A program made the position numbers and the translations under genes. This document shows positions 9,450-19,903 of a DNA stretch of 51,058 bases, in pieces. A model generated the notes under the pieces. The model made no database searches. It was given only the letters and a program-made list of their open reading frames with translations, and was not told the origin of the DNA. How positions within the stretch are numbered: the first letter of the stretch is position 1; each line of letters opens with the position of its first letter. The DNA is from Candidatus Sabulitectum silens (GTDB taxonomy: Bacteria > Fermentibacterota > Fermentibacteria > Fermentibacterales > JCC-6). The stretch spans positions 1-51,058 of the forward strand of contig MJAN01000008.1 of the NCBI GenBank assembly GCA_001875255.1. The letters are read 5' to 3'.

Positions 9450-9476
9450 TGCAATGCAACAAAATAAGTATGATAC
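9450..9476 (+). repeat. 27-bp degenerate repeat (also 1-27; weaker at 19059-19080)
   Basis: The stretch beginning TGCAATGCAACAAAATAAG matches 24 of 27 positions at 1-27. A shorter form (TGCAATGAATAAAGCATGAT) is present at 19059. All three lie near the ends of S41-like sequences. At 1-27 the orientation relative to the S41-like fragment is reversed. Confidence 0.6.
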
Positions 9477-9510
9477 ATGATTTGGGGAAACAGCTTCGTT
9501 GACCAGGGAG

Positions 9511-9539
9511 TTCAGATTATGTATTCATAATACTATACT
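9511..9539 (+). promoter_or_regulatory. Candidate sigma-70 promoter for TonB cassette 1
   Basis: TTCAGA (9511) and TATACT (9534) are separated by 17 nt and lie 46 nt upstream of the ATG at 9586. An alternative -35 TTGACC at 9499 pairs poorly with TATTCA at 9522. This is a pattern match only. Confidence 0.4.
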
Positions 9540-9585
9540 GAATAATAGACTGTATTTATGCAGAAATGTATGGAAACGGATTTAA

Positions 9586-12197
9586 ATGAAAAGAACCCTA
9601 TTGCTGTTGGTCTTTTTGGCTGCTTCCGCCATTTGCTCTTCCACGGGGATAATCACCGGGCTTGTGGAGGACAGGAGCGGGAATCCCCTTGTGGGAGCTA
9701 CGGTTACCATCGAGGGAACCCCCTTCGGCGCCATGACAAGCGCCCATGGCGAGTATGTCATTCCCGCCCTCGAGCCCGGCACCTACACAGTGATGGCCAG
9801 AATGGTTGGCAGGGAGACTTCAAGGGTTGAGGGTGTGATAGTGCAGAACGATAACACAAGCCGAATTGATTTTCAGCTTTCAGAAGACGCAAGCGGTTCT
9901 ACCGTCATCAGGGTTATAGGCTCAAGGTCCCATATCCTCAGGGATGTTCCCGCCACAGCTTTTCAGCTCGACCTTTCTGAAATGAGGACCATGACTTCCA
10001 GCAGGATAGTGGATGTGGTAGCGGCCCAGCCTGGAGTCGTACAGCAGGACGGCGAACTCCACGTGCGAGGTGGAAGGGCCGGTGAGCTGGATTATGTTCT
10101 TGATGGCATTTCCCTGAGGTCTCCTATGGACAACAGGTTCAACTTCGATCTTCCCGTTTCTGCAGTCTCGGAAGCCACTCTAATGACCGGTGGGTTGAGC
10201 ATTGAATACGGAAACAGCCTTTCAGGAGTGGTGGACATCATCGGGAAGGAAGGCGGTGACCGTCTTGAAGCAACCATACACGGCAGGATGGGTGATATGA
10301 CCTCCGGTATGCTTTCCTCCGGCGAGGAGGTCTTCATGGAGAGCATTGACACCGATCTGTGCAGGACAGATCTACAGAACGGCGAGTTTTCAGTATCCGG
10401 CCCCGACCCGTTTACCGGCAGGATCCTTCCTTCAATGGGAATAGAAATTCCCGAGGATGTAACTTTCAGCCTGACGGGACAGTTTTCCAGAAGCGGCGCG
10501 GACAACACCGATACCCGTGGGAACTGGTCCTACAACTGGCTTAATGACGGTTCAGTCCTGGCAAAGCTGACATACAGACCAGCCCCGAGGCAAGGCTGTC
10601 CATCAGCGGGTTAGGCTCCTACAGGGAGCATGGATGGAATCAATGGGCCTGGAACAATTATGAAGACCTATCCATGATCGATGGAGTGCTGTATTTGCCA
10701 GGGGATCATGATTTCGCCCTTCCTGTGATGTACGGTGAAACCGGGGGGCCATTGTCAACTACTCTCAGCTCATAGGGGACAAGACAAGTATGGAGTTTAC
10801 CCTGGGGCATGTGCTTTTCCAGAACTGGAATCGTATCCATGACTGGAATGGCGGATATGTCGGGGAGGAAATGATCCCGGCTTTCTGGATGACCCAGTAC
10901 TCTCCTCCAGCCCTTGTAGAGGATTCCCTTGGATTCTATTACAATGGAATTCACAGAAATGTATGGCACGATTCAAAGGCTACGGTAACGACCTGCATGC
11001 TGAGCACCGATTACACACCGAATCCCAGAATGCGCTTCAAGGCAGGACTCGCAGGCAGCTACTACGACCTTTATCAATACAATGTCTATTTCCTCTCTCC
11101 CGGAACCTCATACCTGTCACTATGGGACGCTATCCCCATTCAGCAACGGCCTATGCCCAGGCCAGTTATCGTTTTACAGGCGGAGCTATAACCACCGCAG
11201 GGGTCAGGGCCGATTACTTCGATGCGAACAGAACTGTTTTTTCACAGGAGGCGGGGGCGCAACCGATGTGGAGCCAAAGACCCACATCAGCCCCAGGTTC
11301 AGCTTCTCCGTCCCCTTCAGCGAAAGGTCCCTTTTCTTTGCCACATACGGTCATTACTTCCAGATGCCTCCCATGAACAGCCTGTACCTTCAAACCAGTT
11401 ACAGCACAGGGGCAAGCAGGGTGGTAGCTGGGAACGCCGACCTGGATCCTGAGCTAACGACACTCTTCGAGGTCGGGATCAGGCAGGAACTCGATCGATA
11501 CAGCGATCTTTCACTGTCCTTCTATAACAAGGATATTACCGGGCTTTTGAGTACCGAGGATCACAGCCAGGGTCAATACTATGTGTTCACCAACGATGAA
11601 AGCCATGGAAGTGTAAGGGGTATCGAGACCTCCCTGAGCAGGATGTCCGGCAGCAACCTGTCTGGACAGGTCTTCTACACCCTTTCGATAGCCAAGGGAC
11701 GATACTCCTCCATGCTTTCCAGGTTCAACTATGCCCAGTCAGGAGTAGTGTACGAATCCAGGGAAGACAACTACCTCGACTGGGACCAGACCCACCAGGC
11801 CGGGGCTACAGTGGATTACAGAACATTTCAGTCGGAGGGACCAGAGATGGCCGGTATTTTCCCCTTCGAGAATTCTGCCATAGGCGTATCCTGGCGGTAC
11901 GGCAGCGGAACGCCCTATACCCTTCCCCCTTCGGGTTCCGAGCTGGTGGAAACGAATAACCAGAGGAAACCCTTCACAATGCAGACGGATATCACGGTAT
12001 CGAGGGGGTTCGATCTCGCCGGTGGTGTGATCAGACTAATGATGGGGATAGGCAATGCATTCAACAGGAAGAATGTCGTTCACATTTACGATACCGAGCT
12101 GTTTCATACCCAGGGTGATCCCACCGGGGAGATGGGGAATCCCAGATCATGGTCTCCCGCAAGACATTTTATGTTCTCGGCGGTGATGTCATGGTAA
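9586..12197 (+). CDS. TonB-dependent outer-membrane receptor, cassette copy 1 (frameshifted)
   Basis: About 870 residues when its pieces are joined. There is a signal peptide (MKRTLLLLVFLAASAICSS). A carboxypeptidase-regulatory-like fold follows at residues 22-95 (GLVEDRSGNPLVGATVTIEG and GEYVIPALEPGTY). The plug domain is at about 115-220 (QPGVVQQDGELHVRGGRAG, DYVLDGISLRSP, GGLSIEYGNSLSG). A long barrel ends in FMFSAVMSW, whose terminal aromatic is an outer-membrane insertion signal. Frame breaks occur near 10585, at the G6 run near 10745, near 11130, and at the G5 run near 11250. The same G-run is broken in copy 2. Transport of an unknown ligand driven by TonB/ExbBD is known for the family. 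Two lipoprotein genes follow on the same strand, suggesting one operon. No SusD partner is present. Confidence 0.9.
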
Positions 12198-12252
12198 TCC
12201 GGAGCCATATGAAATGCATCTTCGGTTTTCCTGAGATCACGGAGGAACTTTC

Positions 12253-13256
12253 ATGACAAGGATCAACGCCTGTAATGTATTTCTTTCAAGCATTTTCCTG
12301 GCCTTGGCCGGCTGTACCGATATCACCGAGTATGATGTTCTGGTGGAGGCTTCCATCATTGTGTACGACAGTGATCTTCAGATCGTAAGACAGGCGGATG
12401 GTTCAGGGAGGCCAGAAGCATTCTCACGGTTCCAGGATATGTTCTGATACTTACCAGTGAGGGAAGGATATTGAAGCTTGATTCACAATCACTGGAGATC
12501 GTTGAAACGGTTCTCATCGGAGAGTCTGGAGCAACGGGATACTCCACCTTCGCGGAAAGCCCGACCGAAGGCACGATTTATGTAATAGGTCCCTTATCTA
12601 CTATTTACGAGATCAAGCTGGCGACCCTGGAGGTGCTGGACACTTTCAATGCCTGCTTGTCCCCTTCTTGCATTGCCTCATCGAATACATATCCATCATA
12701 CACCTTCATCGGTGACGGCTCTACTAATTCAGTATTAATATATCGAAGCAGTACAAACAACTATATTGATACCTGGATTAGCCCATCAGGCGGCATAAAC
12801 GCCATCGCAACTTCCCATTCGGATACCACGCTGATAGCCACCGAATATGGTGTATCTGCCATAATAATGGACCAGTTGTTCGGAATTCAGTATCTGTTCC
12901 CTTCCGAGGAGCTGATAGACGATTTTGTCTACTTTCCCTGGTATGATCTCTATGTCTGCTGCAACAACCTGGGCGAGGTGTTCACCATGTACTGGTTTTA
13001 CGACCCGTTGACACCTGATTCTCCAACGCTGGTATCAAGCAATGATCTGGAGCTTTCCGGACTGAGTTTCATGCTCGATTGCGATCAGGACCGCTATGCC
13101 TGGATACTTAGCTATCAGGGCGAAGGTGTATCAAGGCTTTACAGGTTCGATCCTGTACTGGAGGCTGTGGAAAGCACTGATGTTGCCGGAGCCCCCATTG
13201 ATCTCACCTGCTCGGGCAGCGGCCTGGTATATGTTCTGAGCATGGAGGTGCAGTGA
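12253..13256 (+). CDS. YncE/BtuG-like beta-propeller lipoprotein, cassette copy 1 (frameshifted)
   Basis: About 333 residues. The start (MTRINACNVFLSSIFLALAG) ends in the lipobox LAGC, giving a lipid-anchored Cys near residue 21. An upstream GGAGG sits at a proper distance. After a frame slip between about 12400 and 12440, the protein runs through repeated blades such as VPGYVLILTSEGRILKLD, GTIYVIGPLSTIYEIKLATL and WILSYQGEGVSRLYRFDPV. This periodic beta pattern is typical of seven-bladed YVTN/YncE propellers. It is homologous to the protein at 16947-17947: both begin with a C-T-(D/R)-x-TEYD motif after the lipobox. In Bacteroides, BtuG is a propeller lipoprotein capping BtuB, and in E. coli yncE lies beside the TonB receptor gene yncD. 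A ligand-capture role here is inference. The stop overlaps the next start (TGATG). Confidence 0.75.
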
Positions 13257-14289
13257 TGAGAGGACCTTATCCACTTGCCTCCTCCTTTTTTCTGTTGCTG
13301 CTGGGGTGTCTGTACTCACCGGGGGAGATCCAGAAGCCAGCCGACCACATGGAGGACTTCACCGGGATATGGATTGCCTACCAGAACAATACAGTGCTCT
13401 TTGCCTGCAAGGACATCGACTGGATGATCATCGGTAATGAATACTACGATGCTTTTCTGGAATGCGCTACGATGGAGGAGTTCTATCTGATCCTGGAAGA
13501 GATGCTGGCGGAGATAGGAGATCCCGTGGTGTGTTTCGAAAAGGAGGAAGGTTATCCCAGTTCCGAGGACTGGGTTTACCCCACATCTGAGGTCTTTTTC
13601 TCCAATTCAGATTACATCACTCTGGTGGACAACTATCTTAATGATTACGGCTATTACGAAGATACACTGGGACTGGGATACTGTGACCCGGAACTGCTTC
13701 CATACGTGAATCTGAGCAACTTGCTGGGAAACGAAGGCGACATTGCCCAGTTTGCGGGTCTGTTCATCGCTGAATGCAACGATGCCGGTGTTGAAACCAT
13801 CATTATTGATCTCAGGCATCAGGGAACAAGGACCTTCTTCTACCCCGAGGACCTTCCGGGAAGGTTCACGGGCACCATCTATAATACATACATCAAGAGA
13901 ACGCGGAATGGCCCTGACTACGATAACTACTTTGATGATCCCCAGGCCGTGCAATCATATTCGGGAGAGGTTTTCAGGGGGATATCATCCTCCTGACAGG
14001 AGAGCAGATACGGGGCGGCATTGAATGGCTCTGCACCGACTTCATGTTCAATCCCAATGTAGTCGCCGTTGGAGATACCACCATGGGGAGTGTATCCATC
14101 CCGACCACCTTTATTTCATCTTCAGATATCCATGTACGGATACCGAAGACCACGATCTATCTGCGCGATGGTAACTGGCTGGAAGGAAACGGAATGGCTC
14201 CGGATATATTCGTTGAGACAACTCCGGCTGATCTTGCCGCCGGGACAGACCCGGTGTTCGAGTATGCACTGGAGCTGATTTTGCGATAG
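13256..14289 (+). CDS. S41-peptidase-like lipoprotein with degenerate active site, cassette copy 1 (frameshifted)
   Basis: About 345 residues. The start ATG at 13256 overlaps the previous stop, indicating translational coupling. A signal sequence ends in LLLLGC (lipobox). Residues 30-95 resemble the N-terminal helical domain of C-terminal processing/Tricorn-type S41 proteins (DFTGIWIAY, DIDWMIIGNEYYDAF, EEMLAEIGD), but the family's DGH motif reads GDPVV. Later, TIIIDLRHQG lacks the usual NGGG. The region that should hold the catalytic Ser reads EQIRGGIEWL. The conserved end NVVAVGDTTMGSV and GMAPDIFVETTPADL is kept. The frame breaks at the G5 run near 13978, where one extra G restores RGDIILLTGEQ. 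It is probably an enzymatically inactive, surface-anchored binding protein. It is paralogous to 17969-19026 and to the 1-287 fragment. Confidence 0.75.
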
Positions 14290-14342
14290 ATTCTTCACTG
14301 CAGAAATCAGATAAAACCATTGTTTGAATACTGGAGGTCCAT

Positions 14343-16953
14343 GTGAAGTGCACAGTTATCCTTATCCCCTCCTGGCATCGTTTTCTCTTGCTTCTTCCAC
14401 CGGTATAATCACCGGACTTGTGGAGGACAGGAGCGGGAATCCCCTTGTCGGAGCCACTGTGACCATCGAGGGAACCCCCTTCGGGGCCATGACCAGCGCC
14501 CATGGCGAGTATGTGATTCCGGCCCTTGACCCAGGTACTTACACAGTGATGGCCAGAATGGTAGGCAGGGAGACCTCCAGGGTGGAGGGGGTTACGGTTA
14601 TGGGGGACAACACCAGCCGTATAGATTTCGTCCTTGGAGAAGATGCAAGCGGTTCCACGGTGATCCGTGTGATAGATACAAGGACCCACATATTGAGGGA
14701 CGTTCCCGCCACGGCCTACCAGCTGGACCTGTCGGAGATGAGAACCATGTCAGTGAGCGGGATAGTGGATGCAATCGCCACACAGCCAGGAGTGGTACAG
14801 CAGGACGGGGAGCTACATGTCCGGGGCGGAAGGGCCGGGGAGGTGGATTATGTTCTCGACGGCATATCCCTGCGTTCCCCAATGGACAACAGGTTCAACT
14901 TCGACATACCAATGTCGGCGGTTTCCGGAGCCACACTGATGACCGGCGGGCTTAGCATAGAGTACGGGAACACCCTCTCAGGTATTGTGGATCTCGTGGG
15001 CAAGGAGGGTGGAGAAAAACTGGAGGCAGCCATTTACGGGAGAACCGGGGCAACCTCCACCGGCATGCTGAGCTCCGGGGAGCAGGTGTTCATGGAAAGC
15101 ATCGATGTGGATCAGTGCAGGACAGGGCTGATGAGCGGTGAATTCTCCGTTTCGGGCCCGGAACCGGTTACGGAAGAACTCCTGCCTGCCATGGGAGTAG
15201 ATCTTCCCGGAGAAATGACCTTCAGTTTCTCCGGACAGTTCTCCACAAGCGGCGCCGATAACACCGATACAAGGGGAAACTGGTCATACAACTGGCTCAA
15301 CGACGGCTCGGGCATAGCCAAGCTTACCTGCAGGCCTTCTCCGGGAACCAGGATCTCAGTCAGCGGGATCGGTTCCTACAGGGAACGGGGCTGGAACCAG
15401 TGGGCCTGGGAGAACTACGATGACCTTTCCTTCGTTGAAGGCGCCATGTACCCCCCAATGAGCCACGACTATGCCCTTCCCGAGATGTTCAGCGAAACCG
15501 GAGGCGCCATACTGAACTACTCACAGCTCATAGGCGACAAAACCAGCATCGACCTTACCTTCGGCCATGTGCAGTACCAGAACTGGAACAGGATCCATGA
15601 CGAGAACGGCGGATTTGTAGGGGAGGGCACCAATCCCATCTTCTGGCTTACCCAGTACGCACCTCCGGCTCTGGTGGAAGATTCACTGGGCTTCTTCTAC
15701 AACGGGCTTCACAGAAATGTGTGGCATGACTCGAAGGCAAAGGTCTCCACGGCTGTGCTCAGCCTCGATTACAATCCCAATCCAAGGATCAGGTTCAAGA
15801 CCGGTGTTCTGGGCAACTACTACGATCTGTACCAATACAATGTCTACTGCCTGGCTCCCGGCACATCCTACCTGTCCCTCTGGAACGCATACCCCCATTC
15901 GGCTGCGGCTTACGCCCAGTGCAGCTACAGATTCCCGGGAGGTGTGATCACCACCGCAGGGTGAGGGCGGACTACTTCGATGCCAACACCGCTGTTTTCT
16001 CCCAGGAGGAGGGGGCGAAACCGATGTGGAGCCCAAGACCCACATCAGCCCCAGGTTCAGCTTCTCCGTCCCCTTCAGCGAAAGGTCTCTATTCTTCGCC
16101 ACATACGGCCACTACTTCCAGATGCCTCCCATGAACAGCCTCTTCCTGCAGACATCTTTCAGCACCGGCTCCAGCAGGGTGGTAGCCGGCAACCCAGATC
16201 TTGACCCCGAGCTGACCACTCTTTTCGAGGTGGGCATCAGGCAGGAACTTGACAGGTTAACCGATGTCGCCCTTTCCTTCTACAACAAGGACATCACCGG
16301 GCTTGTGAGCACCTCGGACCACAGCGAGGGGCAGTTCTATGTGTTTACCAACGACGACAGCCATGGAAATGTAAGGGGTCTGGAAACCTCCCTCACAAGG
16401 ATGTCCGGGGGCAGGCTATCCGGCCAGGTTTTCTACACGCTATCGCTGGCCAAGGGAAGGTACTCTTCAATGCTCTCACGATACAACTACGCCCAGTTCG
16501 GAGTGGTTTACCTCTCAAAGGAAGACAATTTTCTTGACTGGGACCAGACCCATCAGGCCGGGGCAAGCATGGAACTGACCTCCTTCCAGTCCGAGGGTCC
16601 TGAGATAGCCGGGTTCCACATTATGGAGAACAGCGCCGTATCCCTTTCCTGGAGGTATGGAAGCGGAACGCCCTATACCCTTCCGGTATCCGGTTCCCAG
16701 CTGGTGGAGACGAACACCGAAAGAAGGCCTTCACCATGCAGACCGACCTGAGCCTTTCCAGGGATATCGAAGTAGCAGGGAGCGAACTCAAACTGATGTT
16801 CGGAATTTTTAATCTGTTCAACAGGGAGAACATAGTGCACATCTACGACACCGGGCTTTCCACACCACCGGAGACCCCACAGGTGAAATGGGCAACCCGA
16901 GGGCCTGGTCACCGGCCAGGCACTACCTGCTTCAGGCGGTGCTGTCATGGTAA
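14343..16953 (+). CDS. TonB-dependent outer-membrane receptor, cassette copy 2 (frameshifted)
   Basis: About 870 residues. The best start is GTG at 14343, 6 nt after GGAGG; the signal peptide (MKCTVILI...LLASFSLASS) crosses a one-base slip near the C4 run at 14366. The regulatory-like domain is nearly identical to copy 1, with one change in the first 65 mature residues. Plug motifs (QPGVVQQDGELHVRGGRAG, DYVLDGISLRSP) are also kept, and the barrel is clearly paralogous. Breaks lie near 15958 (TTAGVRADYF needs one G), at a G5 run near 16012, near 16733 (AFTMQTDLSLSRD), and near 16860 (LFHTTGDPTGEMGNP). The true end is TAA at 16953, giving a C-terminal LLQAVLSW. The next gene starts inside the last codons (ATG at 16947). 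The breaks match those of a sequencing problem, not drift. Confidence 0.9.
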
Positions 16954-17947
16954 GATGCTCCCTTCTGGCGCTCCTTGCTTCATTCATTGGGCTTTCCTGC
17001 ACCAGGTTAACAGAATACGACCTCAGCTGGGAATCATCCCTTCGTGTTTACTCTCCGGAGGATCTTTCCCTTGTGGCGTCCTTCCCCGAGATGACAGCAC
17101 CCAGGAGCATGATGATAGTACCCGGGATGGTTTTCGTGGCATCCACCGAGGGTATAGTTTACTCCTTTGACGCCGAATCAAGGGAGCTTATCGGAGAGCA
17201 TCAGGTGGGTCCGGCATCCGCATCGGGATATGGAAGAATGGTGTTCAGCCCCACAGAGGGAACCGCTTACCTTATTGGAGCAACGGGAAAGATACTGGAG
17301 CTGAGCATTCCCGACTGCGAAGTGCTGGATGAATTCTCGCTGGGAACCTCCCCCTTCGACCTGGAAGTGACCGCCGGTAACTCCGGATACCTCTGGGTAG
17401 CCGACGCTTCTTCCAACAATATCTACCAGGTCCGGCTTTCGGACAACCTGAACCTGGCCAATACTCACTTTTTCGGCAGCCAGATAGTACAGTGCATGGA
17501 GGCTCTGTGGGGGGCGGACACACTAATCGTTGGGACATCGGAGCTGGTTTACCGGGTGGAGACCATGGCCGCCGGCGGCATACGGAAGACCTATTTGGCA
17601 GATGTTTCCGGCTCCTTCACAGCCCTGGGGGCAATAGCGAACTCAGCAAATCTTGCGGCGGTGAAGAGAACCACCCTTGGAATTCTGGAACCCTACGCCA
17701 ACATGACCGTTCCTCCTGTACCATCTTTCACAGGGGGAGTATCCACTCCGGGAAGCCTTCACAGAACCGCCGACGCCGGGGATTACAATCATGCAATCGT
17801 ACTCAGTTATCTGGGGGATATGACCTGCCGATTATCACGCTACTACTATTGGGACCCGGCGGAAATAGTCCATTCGGTGGATATTCAGGATACCCGCTGG
17901 ACATGCAGGTATCCGGAGGGGGTGACATCTATGTTCTTTCCTACTGA
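16947..17947 (+). CDS. YncE/BtuG-like beta-propeller lipoprotein, cassette copy 2 (frameshifted)
   Basis: The start MVRCSLLALLASFIGLSC gives a lipobox at GLSC, followed by TRLTEYDLSWESSLRVYS, which parallels copy 1. Propeller blades follow, for example IVPGMVFVASTEGIVYSFD, GTAYLIGATGKILELSIPD, GYLWVADASSNNIYQVRLSD and DTLIVGTSELVYRVE. A slip near 17895 moves the end into another frame (YPLDMQVSGGGDIYVLSY, stop at 17947), matching the end of copy 1 (GSGLVYVLSMEVQ). Without that correction the frame would run on for 150 nt with no propeller character and overlap the next gene. The protein is about 333 residues. It overlaps the receptor gene by 7 nt, so the three cassette genes are tightly coupled. 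It is predicted to sit at the outer membrane and bind the receptor's ligand; the ligand is unknown. Confidence 0.8.
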
Positions 17948-17968
17948 TACCATTCCCGGAAGGCTTCA

Positions 17969-19026
17969 GTGTTTTCAGGAGTTCTGCTGGTGTTTACACT
18001 GCTTCTTGCTTCGGGCTGCCTCCACGATCCCCAGGGTGTTTCCACCGAGCCGGAGCTTGATCTCTCGGGTTTCGCCATGGTATGGGATTCCTATGAAATG
18101 AACTATCCTCTGTTCCTGTTCAAGGGAGCCGACTGGATGGAGCTGTGCCGGGAATACTATCCCCAGGCTGTTGACTGTTCAACCGAAGAGGAGCTGAGGA
18201 CGGTGATCACCGGGATGCTGGCTGAGCTTCAGGACCCGGCGATCATCATCTACTCCATGGAGCTGCAGGATACCATATACACCTTTGAAAAAGCGTTCCA
18301 GCCCAATGTGGACACCCAGGTGCTCATGGAAAACTACCTGGAACCCGGTGGATTCCAGGGGTACGTGGATGGGTTCGGATGGTGCGATCCCGCTTTGCTT
18401 CCCTATGCCTTCTTCGACGAGTTTCCCACCCAGGGCGATACCCTGGCGGTGGCTGCCCTGGACTCCTTCGTTTCAAATTGCATTGAGCTGGATGTTCCAG
18501 CCCTGATACTGGATGTCCGTATGAATCCCGGAGCCAGAGGGCCATATTCCATAACTTCGATCACACCGCAATGGGCAGATTTACTTCCAAGGCAAGGGTC
18601 TGCGCATGGTATAGAACCAGGGTTGGCCCTGAATATGGCCAGTATCATGATTGGCGCCCCTCGATAGTTCCCGCCGGCCCCGTTCAGTTCACCGGCACCG
18701 TCTACCTCCTTGTTGGCGGCGGATGTACACAGGCCGCCGAGGACATGGCGGTGAACATGGCAGTTTTCCCGAATGTTGTGATACTGGGCGATACCACCGG
18801 GGGCAGTGTAACGGAAATGGGAATCGCCGTTCCCCTGGGGATCCAGGGGGGATGGGTGGTCCGGTCCGCTGTTTCCACCATCCTTACCTATGATAAGGAC
18901 TGGGTGGAGGAAGCGGGCTTTCCCCCAGACATACTGGTGGAGGCAACCCCGGAAGATTTCGCCGCGGGGGTGGACCCGGTGATGGAATACGCCATGGGAC
19001 TCGTCCAGGGGCGAAGCCATCCGTAA
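17969..19026 (+). CDS. S41-peptidase-like lipoprotein with degenerate active site, cassette copy 2 (frameshifted)
   Basis: About 352 residues. The GTG start at 17969 gives MFSGVLLVFTLLLASGC with a lipobox. The N-terminal domain (DLSGFAMVWDSYEMNYPL, GADWMELCREYYPQAV, EEELRTVITGMLAELQD) is of the Tricorn/S41 type, but the DGH motif is replaced by QDPAI. The core reads ALILDVRMNPGARG, then TVYLLVGGGCTQAAEDMAV. In active S41 enzymes the equivalent stretch is like GTASASE, so the nucleophile Ser is replaced by Gln. The end NVVILGDTTGGSV and GFPPDILVEATPEDF is conserved. The frame slips between about 18545 and 18660. The last codons and stop (to 19026) are part of the 30-bp repeat also found at 9408. 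Fold family is confident; loss of activity is inferred from the residues seen. Confidence 0.78.
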
Positions 19027-19041
19027 ATTTGACAAATAGAT
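19012..19041 (+). repeat. 30-bp exact direct repeat, copy B (also 9408-9437)
   Basis: This copy overlaps the stop codon of the S41-like gene ending at 19026 and is identical to 9408-9437. Together they mark equivalent positions at the end of two cassette units. Confidence 0.85.
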
Positions 19042-19144
19042 TCGCCAAGCTATTGCTGTGCAATGAATAAAGCATGATGCGCATATGCAGCACCTTCGGG
19101 CGAACTGGCACCGTGAATCAGACGAAACATTGACGGAGGCAGAA

Positions 19145-19366
19145 TTGAGTGAGCTGAAAACAGTGAGTACATTCGATAACAGGTACGAGGCGGAAATCGC
19201 CGGTGGTCTCCTGCTGGAACAGGGCATACAATCCATCATCAGAGCCGATGACTGCGGCGGAATGCTCATGGGAGTTTCCCCTGTCCGCAGGGGCGGGATA
19301 AGGCTGATGGTAAGCGCGGAGGACCTGGAAAAGGCGGAGAAGGCCCTGGAGGTGCTCGGCGGATAG
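19145..19366 (+). CDS. DUF2007-like small protein
   Basis: About 73 residues if started at TTG 19145, which has GGAGG just upstream at about 19134; a longer form from ATG 19085 is also open. The core ELKTVSTFDNRYEAEIAGG, LLLEQGIQSIIRAD and later RLMVSAEDLEKAEKAL is the compact pattern of DUF2007 (putative signal-transducing, GlnB-like ferredoxin-like fold). These proteins are small and cytoplasmic, and their biochemical role is unsettled. It is followed 58 nt later by an NlpC/P60 gene on the same strand. It is intact. Confidence 0.65.
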   Translation: MSELKTVSTFDNRYEAEIAGGLLLEQGIQSIIRADDCGGMLMGVSPVRRGGIRLMVSAEDLEKAEKALEVLGG

Positions 19367-19424
19367 GAAGGGGTGGCGAACTTTTGCGCTTCCCGGGGGT
19401 ATAGCCCGGAAAAGAAAGGACCCC

Positions 19425-19903
19425 ATGATCTATCTCTGTTTCTGATATTGAGCCTGTCCCTGTCCGGCCAGGTCTCCGATGCTGAACCGGCTTCGCCCTC
19501 AGCGGAGGATACCCTTGAACTTATTGAGTCCATCCTGGCCCAGGCAGAGTCCTACCTTGGCGTTCCCTATGTATACGGCGGTGCCGATGAGAACGGTTTT
19601 GACTGCAGCGGTCTTACCTACCGGGTGTTCAATGACCATGGCATACCACTGCCCAGGACCGCTTCAGCCGTTGAGACCGTTGGAGAGTTCGTTGAGAGGG
19701 ACAGCCTTCAGCCCGGGGACATAATGATATTTCACAACCCCACCCATGCGGGGATTTACATGGGCGAAGGCCTTTTCATCCACTGTTCCTCCTGGCAGGA
19801 CAGGGGTGTTGTGATAACACCAATTGACCAGCCAACTACCTTCGCAGGTATCACACGGCCAGGAGGGTCATTCCGGCTGAATAGCCTGCCTGCCCCTCTC
19901 TAG
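19425..19903 (+). CDS. NlpC/P60 family cell-wall hydrolase (frameshift in signal peptide)
   Basis: The likely start is ATG 19425 (MIYLCF, after AAAGGACCCC); one missing base near 19441 joins it to LILSLSLSGQVSDAEP. The reading frame also extends upstream to GTG 19373 without a signal-like start. The catalytic domain (about 100 residues) has YLGVPYVYGGADENG, then DCSGLTYRVFNDHG with the nucleophile Cys, LPRTASAV, LQPGDIMIF, and HAGIYMGEG with the catalytic His, followed by FIHCSSW. These are the NlpC/P60 endopeptidase motifs that cut peptidoglycan stem peptides. It acts in the periplasm. Its 3' end overlaps the convergent gene at 19868-20410 by 36 bp. Confidence 0.85.
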
